Assembly (NCBI GenBank): GCA_025352125.1
Contig: JANXTZ010000081.1
Location: 98,297 to 162,296, forward strand
DNA from: Deinococcales bacterium
GTDB lineage: Bacteria > Deinococcota > Deinococci > Deinococcales > JAAFIG01
Reading direction: 5' to 3'
Length of the DNA stretch: 64,000 bases
Shown: piece by piece, positions 17,332 through 26,688 of the stretch
How positions within the stretch are numbered: position 1 is the stretch's first letter
How the letters are laid out: the number at the start of each line of letters is the position of its first letter
Notes under the pieces: model-generated
Seen by the model: only the letters and a program-made list of their open reading frames with translations
Told to the model about the DNA's origin: nothing
Databases searched by the model: none
Position numbers and translations under genes: made by a program

Positions 17332-17763
17332 GTTTTTGCTCCTCAAAGAAATGATGTGTGCTTTGAATTCGGGAATGGTTGACGCATTCGACATCGTAAT
17401 GGGTTTATGTTGGACATCAAAATTCCTCCCTTGGGCGTGATACCTTGCGCCCTTTTTGGGTCATGGTTGAATTGTTGTGTGCCCGAAAGCTCGAAGGGTC
17501 AACAACAAGAACAACAGCCTGTGACTGTGGACATTCGGGTGTTGTGGTTTTGCTCGAGCATGGTGTCCTTTGAATGTAGTTTACAAGACTTATAAACTTA
17601 TAACTTTTGTTTATCTTAAACGTATTTGCCTGCAAAGTTTCGTTTGCTGGAATACAAGACCAAGGCACAGGAAAAAATACTGCTCCAAATCTTGAGCAGC
17701 ACAACAAAAATCACGCCCGAATCCGCGAGACTCGAGCGTGTACAACTTATTCCCCCAGCCGTT
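17332..17763. promoter_or_regulatory. AT-rich intergenic region upstream of cysC, downstream of nrtD
   Basis: 432 bp without a convincing gene. The part at 17570-17625 is markedly AT-rich (TTTACAAGACTTATAAAC, then ACTTATAACTTTTG) with a direct repeat of ACTTATAA, and probably holds the promoter of the sulfate operon. A CysB-, CymR- or riboswitch-type element was looked for and not recognised. Confidence 0.4.
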
Positions 17764-18582
17764 TTAAGCCGCCTCTTTGACCGCCAAATCCACCGTCAAA
17801 ATCCTGACCAGACGCTCGCGCAAAGCAGTATATTCTGCGGTTTTGGTCATCTCGCTGCGGTTGCGAGGGCGTTCAAACGGCACGTCGATCACATCAAAAA
17901 TTCTGGCTTTGGGACCATTGGTCATAATCACGATTCGATCAGACAAATACATTGCCTCGTCAATATCGTGCGTCACCATCACCACCGTCTCGGCATTGGC
18001 TTCGCCGTACAACATCTTGTTCAACTGCTCCTGCAAGCCGCCACGGGTCAAGGCGTCCAGCGCCCCAAACGGTTCGTCCAGCAGCATCACCCGAGGATTT
18101 ATTGCAAAAGCCCTGGCAATTGCCACGCGCTGCTTCATGCCGCCCGAAATCTCGTGAGGGCGCTTGTGACGGTGCTGCCATAATCCCACGGCTCGCAAAT
18201 ACTCCTCGCTGCGTCCAACCTGCTTTAAAGTCTCCATCTCGGGACACGATGCCTCCACCGCCTCGAGCACATTGTCCTCGACGGTCAACCACGGCAGCAA
18301 CGAATAATTTTGAAACACCACCGCACGGTCAGGACCAGGACCCTTGATCTCCTGCCCCTCGAGCTTGACAAAACCTGTGCTGGGCTTCTCGAGTCCGGCG
18401 ATCATCGACAATAACGTGCTTTTGCCGCAACCCGAATGCCCGATCAAACTGACGAACTCCCCTGCCGCAATCTCGAGGTCAACCGCCTCGAGTGCGGTGT
18501 AACCGCCGTTCTTGCCTGCGAAGTGCTTGGAAAGGTTTTTGATTTCAATGCCAGTGTTTGAATTTTCGAGTTTTAAAGTCAT
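17764..18582 (-). CDS. nrtD: Nitrate-type ABC transporter, ATP-binding protein
   Basis: A 272-residue ATPase of the NrtD/SsuB/TauB class. Walker A GHSGCGKST, Q-loop VFQNYSLLPWL, signature EISGGMKQRVAIARA, Walker B VMLLDEPFGALDALTRG, and a switch His in VTHDIDEAMYLSDRI. The following IVIMTNGPKARI is typical of the nitrate/sulfonate subfamily. Substrate is set by the neighbouring binding protein and nitrate reductase. GGAGG precedes the ATG. A 277-bp repeat-filled gap separates it from the permease gene, unusual for one operon. Confidence 0.93.
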   Translation of the reverse strand: MTLKLENSNTGIEIKNLSKHFAGKNGGYTALEAVDLEIAAGEFVSLIGHSGCGKSTLLSMIAGLEKPSTGFVKLEGQEIKGPGPDRAVVFQNYSLLPWLTVEDNVLEAVEASCPEMETLKQVGRSEEYLRAVGLWQHRHKRPHEISGGMKQRVAIARAFAINPRVMLLDEPFGALDALTRGGLQEQLNKMLYGEANAETVVMVTHDIDEAMYLSDRIVIMTNGPKARIFDVIDVPFERPRNRSEMTKTAEYTALRERLVRILTVDLAVKEAA

Positions 18583-18678
18583 GAAATCCTCCGAATCAGG
18601 GTGCGCCTTAGGCTCTAACTTAATTTTTCTTTATCAAAGACAAAAACCAGCAATTGCTTGGTCTACCCTCCTTCCCAA

Positions 18679-18769
18679 CCCTTCTCCTGATGTTGGGAGA
18701 AGGGAGCTTACTTCTTTCAACATGTGACTCGAGGGTCTTCTCGTCCTTCTCCCGCACGGCGGGAGAAGG
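18679..18769. repeat. Two REP-like hairpins in the nrtB-nrtD gap
   Basis: First hairpin CCCTTCTCC / GGAGAAGGG (18679-18704), second CCTTCTCCCGC-ACG-GCGGGAGAAGG (18745-18769, 11-bp arms). They are followed by GGATGAGGGT, the typical end of widespread CCTTCTCCC-type REP sequences. The module between (18695-18737) recurs at 663-706. The whole gap 18583-18859 has no gene. Confidence 0.65.
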
Positions 18770-18859
18770 TGGCGAGGTTGCTCGCCGGATGAGGGTGGCA
18801 CAATGGTTGCTCAGACAAAATGAAGTGTTTCGTTTTTATCAGACACCGATTCGTTAAAA

Positions 18860-19699
18860 TCACCCGCCGTAAGAAACTTTTCTCGAGAGCCAGTCAAAAC
18901 CCTTGTCAAACAGCAAACCCGTCAAACCAATCAAGGCAATCGCGCTGATGACTTTTTCATATGAAAGCGCGTTGTACGAATCCCAGGCAAAAAATCCGAT
19001 GCCACTCGCGCCGGAGAGCATTTCGGCGGCGACAATCACCATCCAGGCAATGCCGAGGCTGACGCGCAAACCTGTGACGATGTGCGGCAACGCAAATGGC
19101 AAGAGCACGCGGCGCACGTAACGGTCGCTCGAGAAATTGAAGACCTTGGCAACGTTTTTAAAGTCTTTTGGCACGGCTGCCACACCAAAGTAAGTGTTGA
19201 TAACTGTTGGCCACAGGCTGGTAATGAAAATTACGAAGACCAGCGCATTGGGCGCACTTTTGATGGCGACCAACGCCAACGGATACCAGGCGAGCGGCGA
19301 GACTGGACGCAAGACCTGCACAATTGGGTTGACGAGCCGGTGAATAAATTGCACCGATCCCATCAAAATGCCGAGCGGCACGGCGACAACCGCCCCAAGA
19401 AACCAACCCAAACCGACGCGCCCCAAACTCGAGAGCAACAGCAAGCCCACACCTTGGTCGTTGGGTCCGCCGTAATGAAATGGGTTTTTGATCAAGTTCC
19501 AGAACACGGCTACCGTTGCCAGCGGCGATGGCAAATCCGTGCCCACAAATGCCCGCACGATCAACCAGACCGCCACGATCAGGCTCAAACTGCCGAGGGT
19601 AAATGCCAGGGTCGTGAGGCTCGAGCGCAGCCAGGCGGGGATGACTGGGGGTTTTGGCGTCTCGAGGTTCGTGTTTGAACGGCTGATTTCTCGGTTCAT
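18860..19699 (-). CDS. nrtB: Nitrate-type ABC transporter permease
   Basis: A 279-residue permease of the BPD_transp_1 family with about six helices. The ATPase-docking EAA-like region is seen near FKNVAKVFNFSSDRYVRRVLLPFALPHIVTGLRV. The VVWLIVRAFVGT-type N-terminal helix and the ending FDWLSRKV match NrtB/SsuC proteins. AAAAAGGAG precedes the ATG. Placed directly downstream (11 bp) of the binding-protein gene. Confidence 0.92.
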   Translation of the reverse strand: MNREISRSNTNLETPKPPVIPAWLRSSLTTLAFTLGSLSLIVAVWLIVRAFVGTDLPSPLATVAVFWNLIKNPFHYGGPNDQGVGLLLLSSLGRVGLGWFLGAVVAVPLGILMGSVQFIHRLVNPIVQVLRPVSPLAWYPLALVAIKSAPNALVFVIFITSLWPTVINTYFGVAAVPKDFKNVAKVFNFSSDRYVRRVLLPFALPHIVTGLRVSLGIAWMVIVAAEMLSGASGIGFFAWDSYNALSYEKVISAIALIGLTGLLFDKGFDWLSRKVSYGG

Positions 19700-19710
19700 G
19701 ACGCTCCTTT

Positions 19711-20958
19711 TTATTTGCTGGCTTCTTTGAGGTAGGCGGCTGGGTTGCTCGGATCAAATTTGGACTTGTCCAGGGTCATCGTCCAGGGTTTCATGTCGTC
19801 GGTGGGCAGGCTCAAGCCAACTTCTTTGGCGACCTCGCGGTACAAATCTTGCATGATCAGCTTGTCGGCAATGGCTTTGGCATCTGTTGGAAATGGTTTG
19901 TAACCAAAGCGGGCGTACTGTGCCAAAAACCAGATGCCGTGCGCCAGGCGCGGCATCGACACCTTGCCGCCCCGCGAGAACAACATGCGGTCATCGAGAA
20001 ATTGCTTTGTCCCCAGCCCGTTGCCAAAGTCATATCGTCCCTCGAGCCTCGCGCCGATCACGTCGGGGCTGGCATTGACGTACTGTGCCGCGCCGATGGT
20101 GGTGGCGGCTTTGCGAATGTTGCCGACCTCATCGAGCCAGGTGGATGCCTCGAGCACGGCTTTCATGATGGCTTTGACCTCATCTTTCTGGCTGCTGAAG
20201 GCTTTGTTCAAGACCAGCGCCTTTTCGGGGTGATGCTTCCAGATTTCCTGACTGGTGATGGCGGTGAAACCAATTTTTTGCTGCACCGCAACGCCGTTCC
20301 AGGGTTCGCCCACCGAGTATCCGATCATGTTGCCGACCTTCATGTTGGCAACCATTTGCGGCGGTGGAATCGTGATGATGCGTTGCTTGCCCGTCACGCT
20401 GGCGTCAATGCCCGCAAACTCGAGGTAATTGCGCAACCACATGTCGTGCGTGCCACCCGGGAAGGTCATGGCAAAGGTCGTGTCCTTGCCGTCCGCCACC
20501 AATTTCTCGAGCGCCCCCTTGAGTTTGCTGGGGTCGCGCCCGACGCTGCCGAGAGCGTTTGATAAGGTGATGCCCTGACCGTTGTTGTTCAAGATCATGG
20601 CGATTGGCATTTCCTTGCCCGCCTGCCCACCAATGCCCGAGTAGACGCTGAACGGCATTCCAAACAGGCAGTGAGCGCCCTGAATGTCGCCATTCAAAAC
20701 GCCATCACGAAGCGCAGCCCATGAGGCTTGCTTCACGACCTCGACATCGACGCCGTACTTTTTATACAAACCCAATTCTTTTGCCATGATGACGCTGGCG
20801 GAATCGGTCAGGGCGATAAAACCCAGTTTGATGGTGCTGGCGGCTTTGGATTGAATCCAGATGTTCGGCAGGGCGAAACTGGCAGCCGTTCCGGCAGCGA
20901 CTTTCAAAAAATCGCGGCGGGAAAATTGGGACTCGAGCGAAACTTTTTTCTTGGTCAT
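19711..20958 (-). CDS. nrtA: Nitrate ABC transporter substrate-binding protein (Tat-exported)
   Basis: A 415-residue periplasmic-type binding protein of the NrtA/CmpA family. The N-terminus carries a twin-arginine signal (FSRRDFLKVAAGTAASFA). Family features: LGFIALTDSASVIMAKELGL, ASWAALRDGVLNGDIQGAH, and IPPPQMVANMKVGNMIGYSV then EPWN, which match nitrate/bicarbonate-binding members rather than sulfonate ones. ATG 20958 is preceded by AAGGAG at 6-nt spacing. It lies 34 bp after nasA, which strongly supports nitrate as ligand. Confidence 0.93.
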   Translation of the reverse strand: MTKKKVSLESQFSRRDFLKVAAGTAASFALPNIWIQSKAASTIKLGFIALTDSASVIMAKELGLYKKYGVDVEVVKQASWAALRDGVLNGDIQGAHCLFGMPFSVYSGIGGQAGKEMPIAMILNNNGQGITLSNALGSVGRDPSKLKGALEKLVADGKDTTFAMTFPGGTHDMWLRNYLEFAGIDASVTGKQRIITIPPPQMVANMKVGNMIGYSVGEPWNGVAVQQKIGFTAITSQEIWKHHPEKALVLNKAFSSQKDEVKAIMKAVLEASTWLDEVGNIRKAATTIGAAQYVNASPDVIGARLEGRYDFGNGLGTKQFLDDRMLFSRGGKVSMPRLAHGIWFLAQYARFGYKPFPTDAKAIADKLIMQDLYREVAKEVGLSLPTDDMKPWTMTLDKSKFDPSNPAAYLKEASK

Positions 20959-20992
20959 AAACAACTCCTTAAAATGTTTGCAAGTTACTGTT

Positions 20993-23116
20993 TCAAACCA
21001 GAACTTGCGTTGAAACCACGATTTTTACGGCGCAAACCTTAAATTCTGGCATTTTTGAGGTTGGATCAAGTGCGGCTGAAGTCAAACGGTTTATGGCTTC
21101 GGAACCCGCGTAATGAAAGGAAACAAAGACGGTATCGGTTCGCATTTTCGCGTCAAATAAAACCTTGAAATCACCGACACCGCGCCGTGTCTCGAGCTTG
21201 ACGGCTGCACCATTCTCGAGTTGATGCCTTAAAGCGAGGCTGGGGTGCATTTGCGCCAAGGCGTGCGGGCTTTTGGCATTCAGGCTGCTGCGCCGCGTTT
21301 GCGTGCCGCTCTGGTAATGGTTGACATCGCGCCCCGTGGTTAAAAAAAGCGGGTACTCGAGGTCTGGCATTTCCGCGCCCTCACGGTATTTGACGACCGC
21401 CAAGTGTGCGCGTCCGTCTTGATGGGCAAAAAATTTGGCGAACGGTTCTGGCGTGCCAGGATGGTTTGGGTGAGGGCAGGGCCAAAACACGCCGCGCGTT
21501 CCAATTTTTTCATAGGTCAAGCCAGAATAATCGGCGGGAGCGCCACGCGTGGAAACCACAAAATCTTCAAAAATTTCTTCGATATTTTGATACAAAAATT
21601 TTTCTGGATGCCCGAGCCTCGCGCCAATTTCGCACAAGATTTTCCAATCTTCCCGAGCCTCGCCTGGAGTGTCCTGCACCTTGCGGCGACGCAACACGCG
21701 ACCCTCTAAGTTGGTCATCGTGCCGTCCGTCTCGAGCCACATTGACCCTGGCAGCACCACCTCGGCAAGTGCGGCGGTTTCGGACAGAAAAAAATCCACG
21801 ACCACCAGATTCTCGAGTTTTTTCAGGCGCTCCTCGAGTTTGTTTGCGTTCGGGGCGCTGACCACCACGTTCGAGCCAATCACGAACAAGCCTTTGACAC
21901 TGCCTCCGCACGCCTCGAGCATTTCTTGGGCGCTCAAACCCTTGCCTGGAAGGTCGTCTTCATCAATGCCCCAGTGCGCGGCAAAATAACCTCGAGCGAG
22001 CGGGTCTTGAATGCTGCGGTAACCTGGGAGCTGATCGGCTTTCTGCCCGTGTTCGCGTCCACCCTGACCATTGCCCTGACCCGTCAGCGGGGCGTAAATG
22101 CCTCCCAAGCTGAGTGCCAGGTTGATGATTGCCTTGATCGTGTCCACACCCTTGGATTGCTGCTCTGGACCGCGCCCAGACAAGATCACCAGACCGCCAA
22201 ATTTGGCATTGGGCGCACTGACGGCTCGAGCCATGAGTCTCGCCGTGTCCCGAATCATTTTCGCACCCAGTCCGCACTTGTCGCTCGCCCATTCTGGGGT
22301 GCAGTCCGTTACAGATTTCATGACCTTGTCCCAGCCCACCGTGCGCTTCTCGAGAAACGCCCAACGCTCATAGGCTTCGTCGATGATCACGTGCAGCAGC
22401 GCCAGCGCCAGCGCCAAATCGCCGCCAGGTTTGACGGGCAGGTAATGCGTCGCCAGGCTCGAGGTGCGGGTCGGACGCGGGTCGATCACGATGATCGGCG
22501 CACCCGCCTTGCGTGCCTTCAAAATGAACTGCGAGACGGGCGGCAGGGTTTCGGCAAGGTTCGCGCCCCACAGCACAATGCAGTCTTTTTCGGTCAGTTT
22601 CTCGAGCGGGAACGGCAAGCCGCGATCCATGCCGTAGACAGCTCGCATGGCGGCGGCGGCGGTGCTCATGCAGAAGCGTCCGTTGTAATCGATGTTGGCG
22701 GTTTGCATGGCGACCCGGGCGAATTTGGACAGAAGATACACGTGTTCGTTGCTGAGGCTCCCGCCACCAAACACGCCGTAAGCGTTCGAGCCGTGCGCCG
22801 CCCGAACGGATTTCATGCCCTCCACGACCCGCGTCATGGCTTCTTCCCAACTTGCAGGCTCGAGAATCCCGTTCTTGCGCACCAAGGGCGTTAAAAGGCG
22901 TTCTGGATGGTTGACCAGCTCGAGCGCATTCAAACCTTTTTTGCAGACCGAACCGCCCGCCACGGGGCAATCCTTGGTGGGTTTCATGGCAATCGCTGCA
23001 CCCGTTTGAATTGCTATGTCAAAACTGCACTGCACCGCGCAGTACGGGCAGGTGGTGCGGGTTAAGACAGGTTGGACCACCGTCACTGGACAAACCTCGA
23101 GCAATGCGGCACTCAC
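20993..23116 (-). CDS. nasA: Assimilatory nitrate reductase, molybdopterin catalytic subunit
   Basis: Reduces nitrate to nitrite; 707 aa. N-terminal 4Fe-4S site C-x2-C-x3-C (TTCPYCAVQCSF) with the fourth Cys in VCKKGLNALE. Molybdopterin-oxidoreductase motifs: YNGRFCMSTAAAAMRAVYG, VLWGANLAETLPP, GQGNGQGGREHGQKADQLPG, and the C-terminal dinucleotide-binding domain (PLFLTTGRDVNHYQSGTQTR). No Tat signal, as expected for a cytosolic NarB/NasA. The start is a GTG overlapping the stop of a 15-codon upstream frame (GTGA). There is no C-terminal BFD-like extension. Confidence 0.95.
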   Translation of the reverse strand: MSAALLEVCPVTVVQPVLTRTTCPYCAVQCSFDIAIQTGAAIAMKPTKDCPVAGGSVCKKGLNALELVNHPERLLTPLVRKNGILEPASWEEAMTRVVEGMKSVRAAHGSNAYGVFGGGSLSNEHVYLLSKFARVAMQTANIDYNGRFCMSTAAAAMRAVYGMDRGLPFPLEKLTEKDCIVLWGANLAETLPPVSQFILKARKAGAPIIVIDPRPTRTSSLATHYLPVKPGGDLALALALLHVIIDEAYERWAFLEKRTVGWDKVMKSVTDCTPEWASDKCGLGAKMIRDTARLMARAVSAPNAKFGGLVILSGRGPEQQSKGVDTIKAIINLALSLGGIYAPLTGQGNGQGGREHGQKADQLPGYRSIQDPLARGYFAAHWGIDEDDLPGKGLSAQEMLEACGGSVKGLFVIGSNVVVSAPNANKLEERLKKLENLVVVDFFLSETAALAEVVLPGSMWLETDGTMTNLEGRVLRRRKVQDTPGEAREDWKILCEIGARLGHPEKFLYQNIEEIFEDFVVSTRGAPADYSGLTYEKIGTRGVFWPCPHPNHPGTPEPFAKFFAHQDGRAHLAVVKYREGAEMPDLEYPLFLTTGRDVNHYQSGTQTRRSSLNAKSPHALAQMHPSLALRHQLENGAAVKLETRRGVGDFKVLFDAKMRTDTVFVSFHYAGSEAINRLTSAALDPTSKMPEFKVCAVKIVVSTQVLV

Positions 23117-23160
23117 ACTTGACCTGATTTTGGTTTTGGCGTGTGCAGATACGAGGTCAT
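23113..23160 (-). CDS. Possible 15-residue leader ORF coupled to nasA
   Basis: MTSYLHTPKPKSGQV, ATG at 23160, preceded by AAGGAAA at good spacing, while the nasA GTG has no ribosome binding site of its own. The TGA overlaps the nasA GTG. Ribosomes finishing this peptide would restart on nasA. It may be a regulatory leader or simply a re-initiation device. It is too short to judge by composition. Confidence 0.45.
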   Translation of the reverse strand: MTSYLHTPKPKSGQV

Positions 23161-23571
23161 GATGGTTTTTCCTTGTTTGAAACGGTATTTACCAAAAATT
23201 TTGTGATTTGGTAAATATAAATCTTCTCGAGGTCAATCTAAAACAACAATTGCAAAGTGTCAAGCAAAAACTTGCATCATGTCAATAAATTGATGCACAA
23301 ATTGCAAATGCAAAGTTTAGAAATTTAAACTGAATTTTTGCTCAAGATCGTACAAAGTTTAGATAAAAATTCAAAACAAAGCTTAAATAGCAGCGAAAAT
23401 CTGAATACTCAAGAAAATGTTTAGAAACCTCAAGCATCCAAAAACCACAAAACCTTGATTTCGAGGTGTACATCAGAAAGTTACACTTATTCATATTTTG
23501 ATTGACAGTTTGCAAATATTTGACTAGCATGTATTCAAGGTCACGATGTGCATGTGACAGGAGGTCGCACA
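23161..23571. promoter_or_regulatory. Divergent nasA / nirB control region
   Basis: 411 bp, strongly AT-rich and lacking CTCGAG except one at its nasA side. It holds a dyad TGCATCA-N11-TGATGCA (23273-23297) and repeated TGCAAAGT/ACAAAGTTTAG words (about 23250-23375). These could be sites for a nitrate- or nitrogen-responsive regulator acting on both operons. No match to FNR, NtrC or NarL consensus was recognised. Confidence 0.5.
23273..23297. promoter_or_regulatory. Inverted repeat TGCATCA-N11-TGATGCA
   Basis: Perfect 7-bp arms separated by 11 bp, centred about 125 bp from the nasA leader ATG and 287 bp from the nirB ATG. Candidate operator of the divergent nitrate genes. Confidence 0.4.
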
Positions 23572-26094
23572 ATGGCGCACCAAGCAATCGTTGTGATTGG
23601 AAACGGCATGGTTGGACACAAGTTCCTCGAGTCCTTGATGGGTTCGGGGCAACATTTTGACATCACGATCATCAACGAGGAGGCGCACCTGGCGTATGAC
23701 CGCGTTCACCTCAGTTCGTACTTCGAGACGCCCGCCCCAGATTTGAGCCTCGGGCGTGCCGCCGATTACGAGGCTTGGGGCGTCAAAGTCGCCTGGGGTA
23801 AAGCCAGCAGCATTGACCGCGAAACCAAGAATGTTTACGTCGGCGATCAGCGTTTTGCTTACGACATTCTGGTGCTGGCAACGGGTTCGTTCCCATTCGT
23901 GCCACCCGTTCCGGGCAAGGATTTAAACGGCGTTTTTGTCTACCGAACGCTCGAGGATTTGGACAAGATCAGAAATTACAGCCAGAACAGCAAAACGGGT
24001 GTGGTCATCGGTGGCGGTCTGCTCGGACTCGAGGCGGCGGGCGCACTGAAAAACCTTGGCTTGACCGCGCACGTGGTTGAGTTCGCCCCGCGTCTGATGC
24101 CCGTGCAGGTGGACGAGGCGGGCGGCAAAATGCTCAAGCGCAAAATCGAGGATATGGGCATTGGCGTTCATGTTGCCAAAAGCACCGAATGTATTTTTGA
24201 CACGGACGATTCCGGCAACGTCGCAGGTTTAAAATTCGCCGACGGTCAAACCCTCGAGACGGACATGGTGGTCTTCAGCGCGGGAATTCGCCCCCGCGAC
24301 GAACTGGCTCGAGCCTCGGGAATTGAAGTGGGTGAGCGTGGCGGCATTGTCATCAACGATTCCTGCCGCACCAGCGACCCCAGCATTTACGCCATTGGCG
24401 AGTGCGCCCTGCACAGTGGGCGAATTTACGGTCTGGTCGCACCAGGCTACACAATGGCAAGGGTTCTCGCCGATGTGCTTACGGGCGGCGAGCAACGTTT
24501 TGAGGGCGCTGACCTCAGCACCAAACTCAAACTCCTCGGCGTCGATGTCGCCTCGTTCGGTGATTCGTTCGCCAAGACACCAGGCGCGGAAGAGATGAGC
24601 TTCATTGACCCGATCAAAGGCTCTTACAAAAAAATCGTCCTCTCGAGCGACGGAACAAAATTGCTCGGTGGCGTGCTGGTTGGTGACACCAGCGATTACG
24701 GCATGTTGGTGGCTCAAGTGCAAGCCAACACTGTTCTGACCAACCCAGCCGAATTGATCGTGCCAAGTTTTGACGGTGCTCGAGTCAAAGCCGCATTGCC
24801 TAACAGCGCCATGATCTGCTCCTGCGAGAACGTTTCCAAAGGCGCGATTGTGACTGCCATTCGTGACGGCGCAAGCGATTTGGCTGGCATCAAAACCGCC
24901 ACCAAAGCCTGCACCGGTTGCGGCGGTTGCGCGGCGCTCTGCAAAGACGTGCTCAATGCCGAGTTGGTCGCTATGGGTCAAATCGTTAACAATTATGTCT
25001 GCGAGCATTTTGAACTCTCGAGACAAGAACTTTACGACATCATTCGGGTGCGCCACTACCAAAACTTTGACCAGGTACTCGGGCATCATGGAAACGGTGA
25101 GGGCTGCGAAGTTTGCAAGCCCGCCGTCGCCAGCATCCTCGCCAGCCTGTATGAAGAATACGTTCTCAAAGACGGTCTGGAAGTCTTGCAAGACACCAAT
25201 GACCGATTCCTCGCCAACATGCAGCGCGACGGCACGTACAGCGTTGTGCCGCGCATGGCGGGCGGCGAGGTCACGCCAGAAGGTTTGATCGCCGTCGGCA
25301 GCGTCGCCAAAAAATACGGTTTGTACACCAAACTGACTGGCGGGCAACGCGTGGACATGTTCGGCGCGAGGCTCGAGCAACTGCCTTTCATCTGGCAGGA
25401 ATTGATCGCGGCAGGGTTTGAAAGTGGTCACGCCTACGGCAAAGCCTTGCGCACCGTCAAAAGTTGCGTTGGCAGCACCTGGTGTCGTTACGGCGTCCAA
25501 GACAGCACCGCAATGGCAGTGTTGCTCGAGAACCGTTACAAGGGCTTACGCGCCCCGCACAAACTGAAATCTGCGGTTTCGGGCTGCACCCGAGAATGCG
25601 CCGAAGCCCAAAGCAAAGATTTTGGCATCATCGCCACCGAACGCGGTTACAACCTGTTCGTCTGCGGCAACGGCGGCATGAAACCACGCCACGCCGACCT
25701 GTTTGCCAGCGACCTCGATGACGAAACATTGATTCGTTACATTGACCGCTTTTTGATGTTTTACATCCGCACCGCCGACCGACTGCAACGCACCAGCGTC
25801 TGGCTCGAGAAAATGCCAGGAGGCATTGAATACCTCAGGCAAGTGATTGTCAAAGATTCACTCGGTATTTGCGCCGAGTTGGAAGCCGACATGGAAAAGC
25901 ACGTCCAAAATTACCAGTGCGAATGGGCTGCGACGCTCGAGAATCCAGAAAAAATGGCGACCTTCAAACATTTTGTGAATTCCGATCTGCAAGACGACAA
26001 CATTGTTTTCGTCAAAGACCGCGACCAGCACAGACCAATTTACGATTTTGAAAGGCTCGAGGCGCTGCCGATGTTGAACATCGCCAACAATTGA
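23572..26094 (+). CDS. nirB: Nitrite reductase (NADH) large subunit
   Basis: Reduces nitrite to ammonium with NADH. 840 aa from ATG 23572, which has AGGAGGT 6 nt upstream. Order of domains: FAD/NADH oxidoreductase (VVIGNGMVGHKFLE; VVIGGGLLGLEAAGAL), two Cys-pair motifs of the BFD-like 2Fe-2S domain (CSCENVSKG; ACTGCGGCAALC) at about residues 410-465, ferredoxin-reductase half domain, then siroheme/4Fe-4S ligands C-x5-C (SCVGSTWCRYG) and C-x3-C (GCTRECAEA). Matches E. coli NirB in length and order. First gene of the nirB-nirD-hemD plus-strand unit. Confidence 0.97.
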   Translation: MAHQAIVVIGNGMVGHKFLESLMGSGQHFDITIINEEAHLAYDRVHLSSYFETPAPDLSLGRAADYEAWGVKVAWGKASSIDRETKNVYVGDQRFAYDILVLATGSFPFVPPVPGKDLNGVFVYRTLEDLDKIRNYSQNSKTGVVIGGGLLGLEAAGALKNLGLTAHVVEFAPRLMPVQVDEAGGKMLKRKIEDMGIGVHVAKSTECIFDTDDSGNVAGLKFADGQTLETDMVVFSAGIRPRDELARASGIEVGERGGIVINDSCRTSDPSIYAIGECALHSGRIYGLVAPGYTMARVLADVLTGGEQRFEGADLSTKLKLLGVDVASFGDSFAKTPGAEEMSFIDPIKGSYKKIVLSSDGTKLLGGVLVGDTSDYGMLVAQVQANTVLTNPAELIVPSFDGARVKAALPNSAMICSCENVSKGAIVTAIRDGASDLAGIKTATKACTGCGGCAALCKDVLNAELVAMGQIVNNYVCEHFELSRQELYDIIRVRHYQNFDQVLGHHGNGEGCEVCKPAVASILASLYEEYVLKDGLEVLQDTNDRFLANMQRDGTYSVVPRMAGGEVTPEGLIAVGSVAKKYGLYTKLTGGQRVDMFGARLEQLPFIWQELIAAGFESGHAYGKALRTVKSCVGSTWCRYGVQDSTAMAVLLENRYKGLRAPHKLKSAVSGCTRECAEAQSKDFGIIATERGYNLFVCGNGGMKPRHADLFASDLDDETLIRYIDRFLMFYIRTADRLQRTSVWLEKMPGGIEYLRQVIVKDSLGICAELEADMEKHVQNYQCEWAATLENPEKMATFKHFVNSDLQDDNIVFVKDRDQHRPIYDFERLEALPMLNIANN

Positions 26095-26151
26095 AATAAA
26101 AAGTGTCTTCTATCTCACCTGAAACTCTCACCCGACTCGCTGAGGCTCGTC

Positions 26152-26245
26152 ACCCTCTCTCGCATACGCGAAAGAGGGTTCAAAACACCAAATTTTCGCT
26201 ACTCGAGAAATGAATAAAACTCCCTTCTCTCCTGGGAGAGAAGGG
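26152..26245. repeat. Two REP-like hairpins between nirB and nirD
   Basis: ACCCTCTCTCGC-ATAC-GCGAAAGAGGGT (26152-26179, one mismatch) and CCCTTCTCTCC-TG-GGAGAGAAGGG (26222-26245, 11-bp perfect arms). They may lower read-through or process the nirBD mRNA. The second is of the same kind as the hairpins at 18679-18769. Confidence 0.6.
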
Positions 26246-26294
26246 TCGGGGATGAGAGGAGAATAACCATTTCTTCCCCAAAAAAGGAGAACCC

Positions 26295-26666
26295 ATGTCT
26301 ACAGCAATCGCCACAAAACCACTCGAAACCACCTGGACAGACATCTGCAACCTCGAGCAAATTCCCGTTGCTGGCGGCGTGAATGCCTTGGTTGAAAACA
26401 CCCAAGTTGCGATTTTCCGAACCCGAGAAAACAAGCTTTTTGCGGTTTCTAACTTTGACCCGTTTTCCAAAGCCAACGTCATGTCTCGAGGTATTTTTGG
26501 CAGCACCAAACGCGATGGACGCGATGTTTACAAGATTGCATCCCCAATTTTGAAGAACACGTTCGACCTCGAGACCGGGCAAAGCTTTGATGATTTGAGC
26601 GTGTTCTTGCGGGTTTTTAATGTGAAGCTCGAGGCTGGACGGGTTTTGATTGGGGTGCTTTGGTGA
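26295..26666 (+). CDS. nirD: Nitrite reductase (NADH) small subunit
   Basis: A 123-residue Rieske-fold partner of NirB. Typical features are TDICNLEQIPVAGGVNALV at the N-terminus, VAIFRTRENKLFAVSNFDPFS and the C-terminal DVYKIASP..NVKLEAGRVLIG pattern. As in other NirD proteins the 2Fe-2S ligands of true Rieske proteins are absent, so it is probably structural. AAAAAAGGAG precedes the ATG. Confidence 0.93.
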   Translation: MSTAIATKPLETTWTDICNLEQIPVAGGVNALVENTQVAIFRTRENKLFAVSNFDPFSKANVMSRGIFGSTKRDGRDVYKIASPILKNTFDLETGQSFDDLSVFLRVFNVKLEAGRVLIGVLW

Positions 26667-26676
26667 TGCTGTGCCG

Positions 26677-26682
26677 TAAACT
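26677..26682 (+). promoter_or_regulatory. -10 box TAAACT, leaderless start
   Basis: TAAACT, 6 nt, then the ATG at 26689. Located just after the nirD stop, so hemD may have its own leaderless promoter inside the nir unit. Confidence 0.55.
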
Positions 26683-26688
26683 GCGTTT

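Noticed and set aside
23273-23297. Dyad considered as an FNR/CRP site
   Set aside because: Spacing (11) and arms do not match TTGAT-N4-ATCAA or TGTGA-N6-TCACA.
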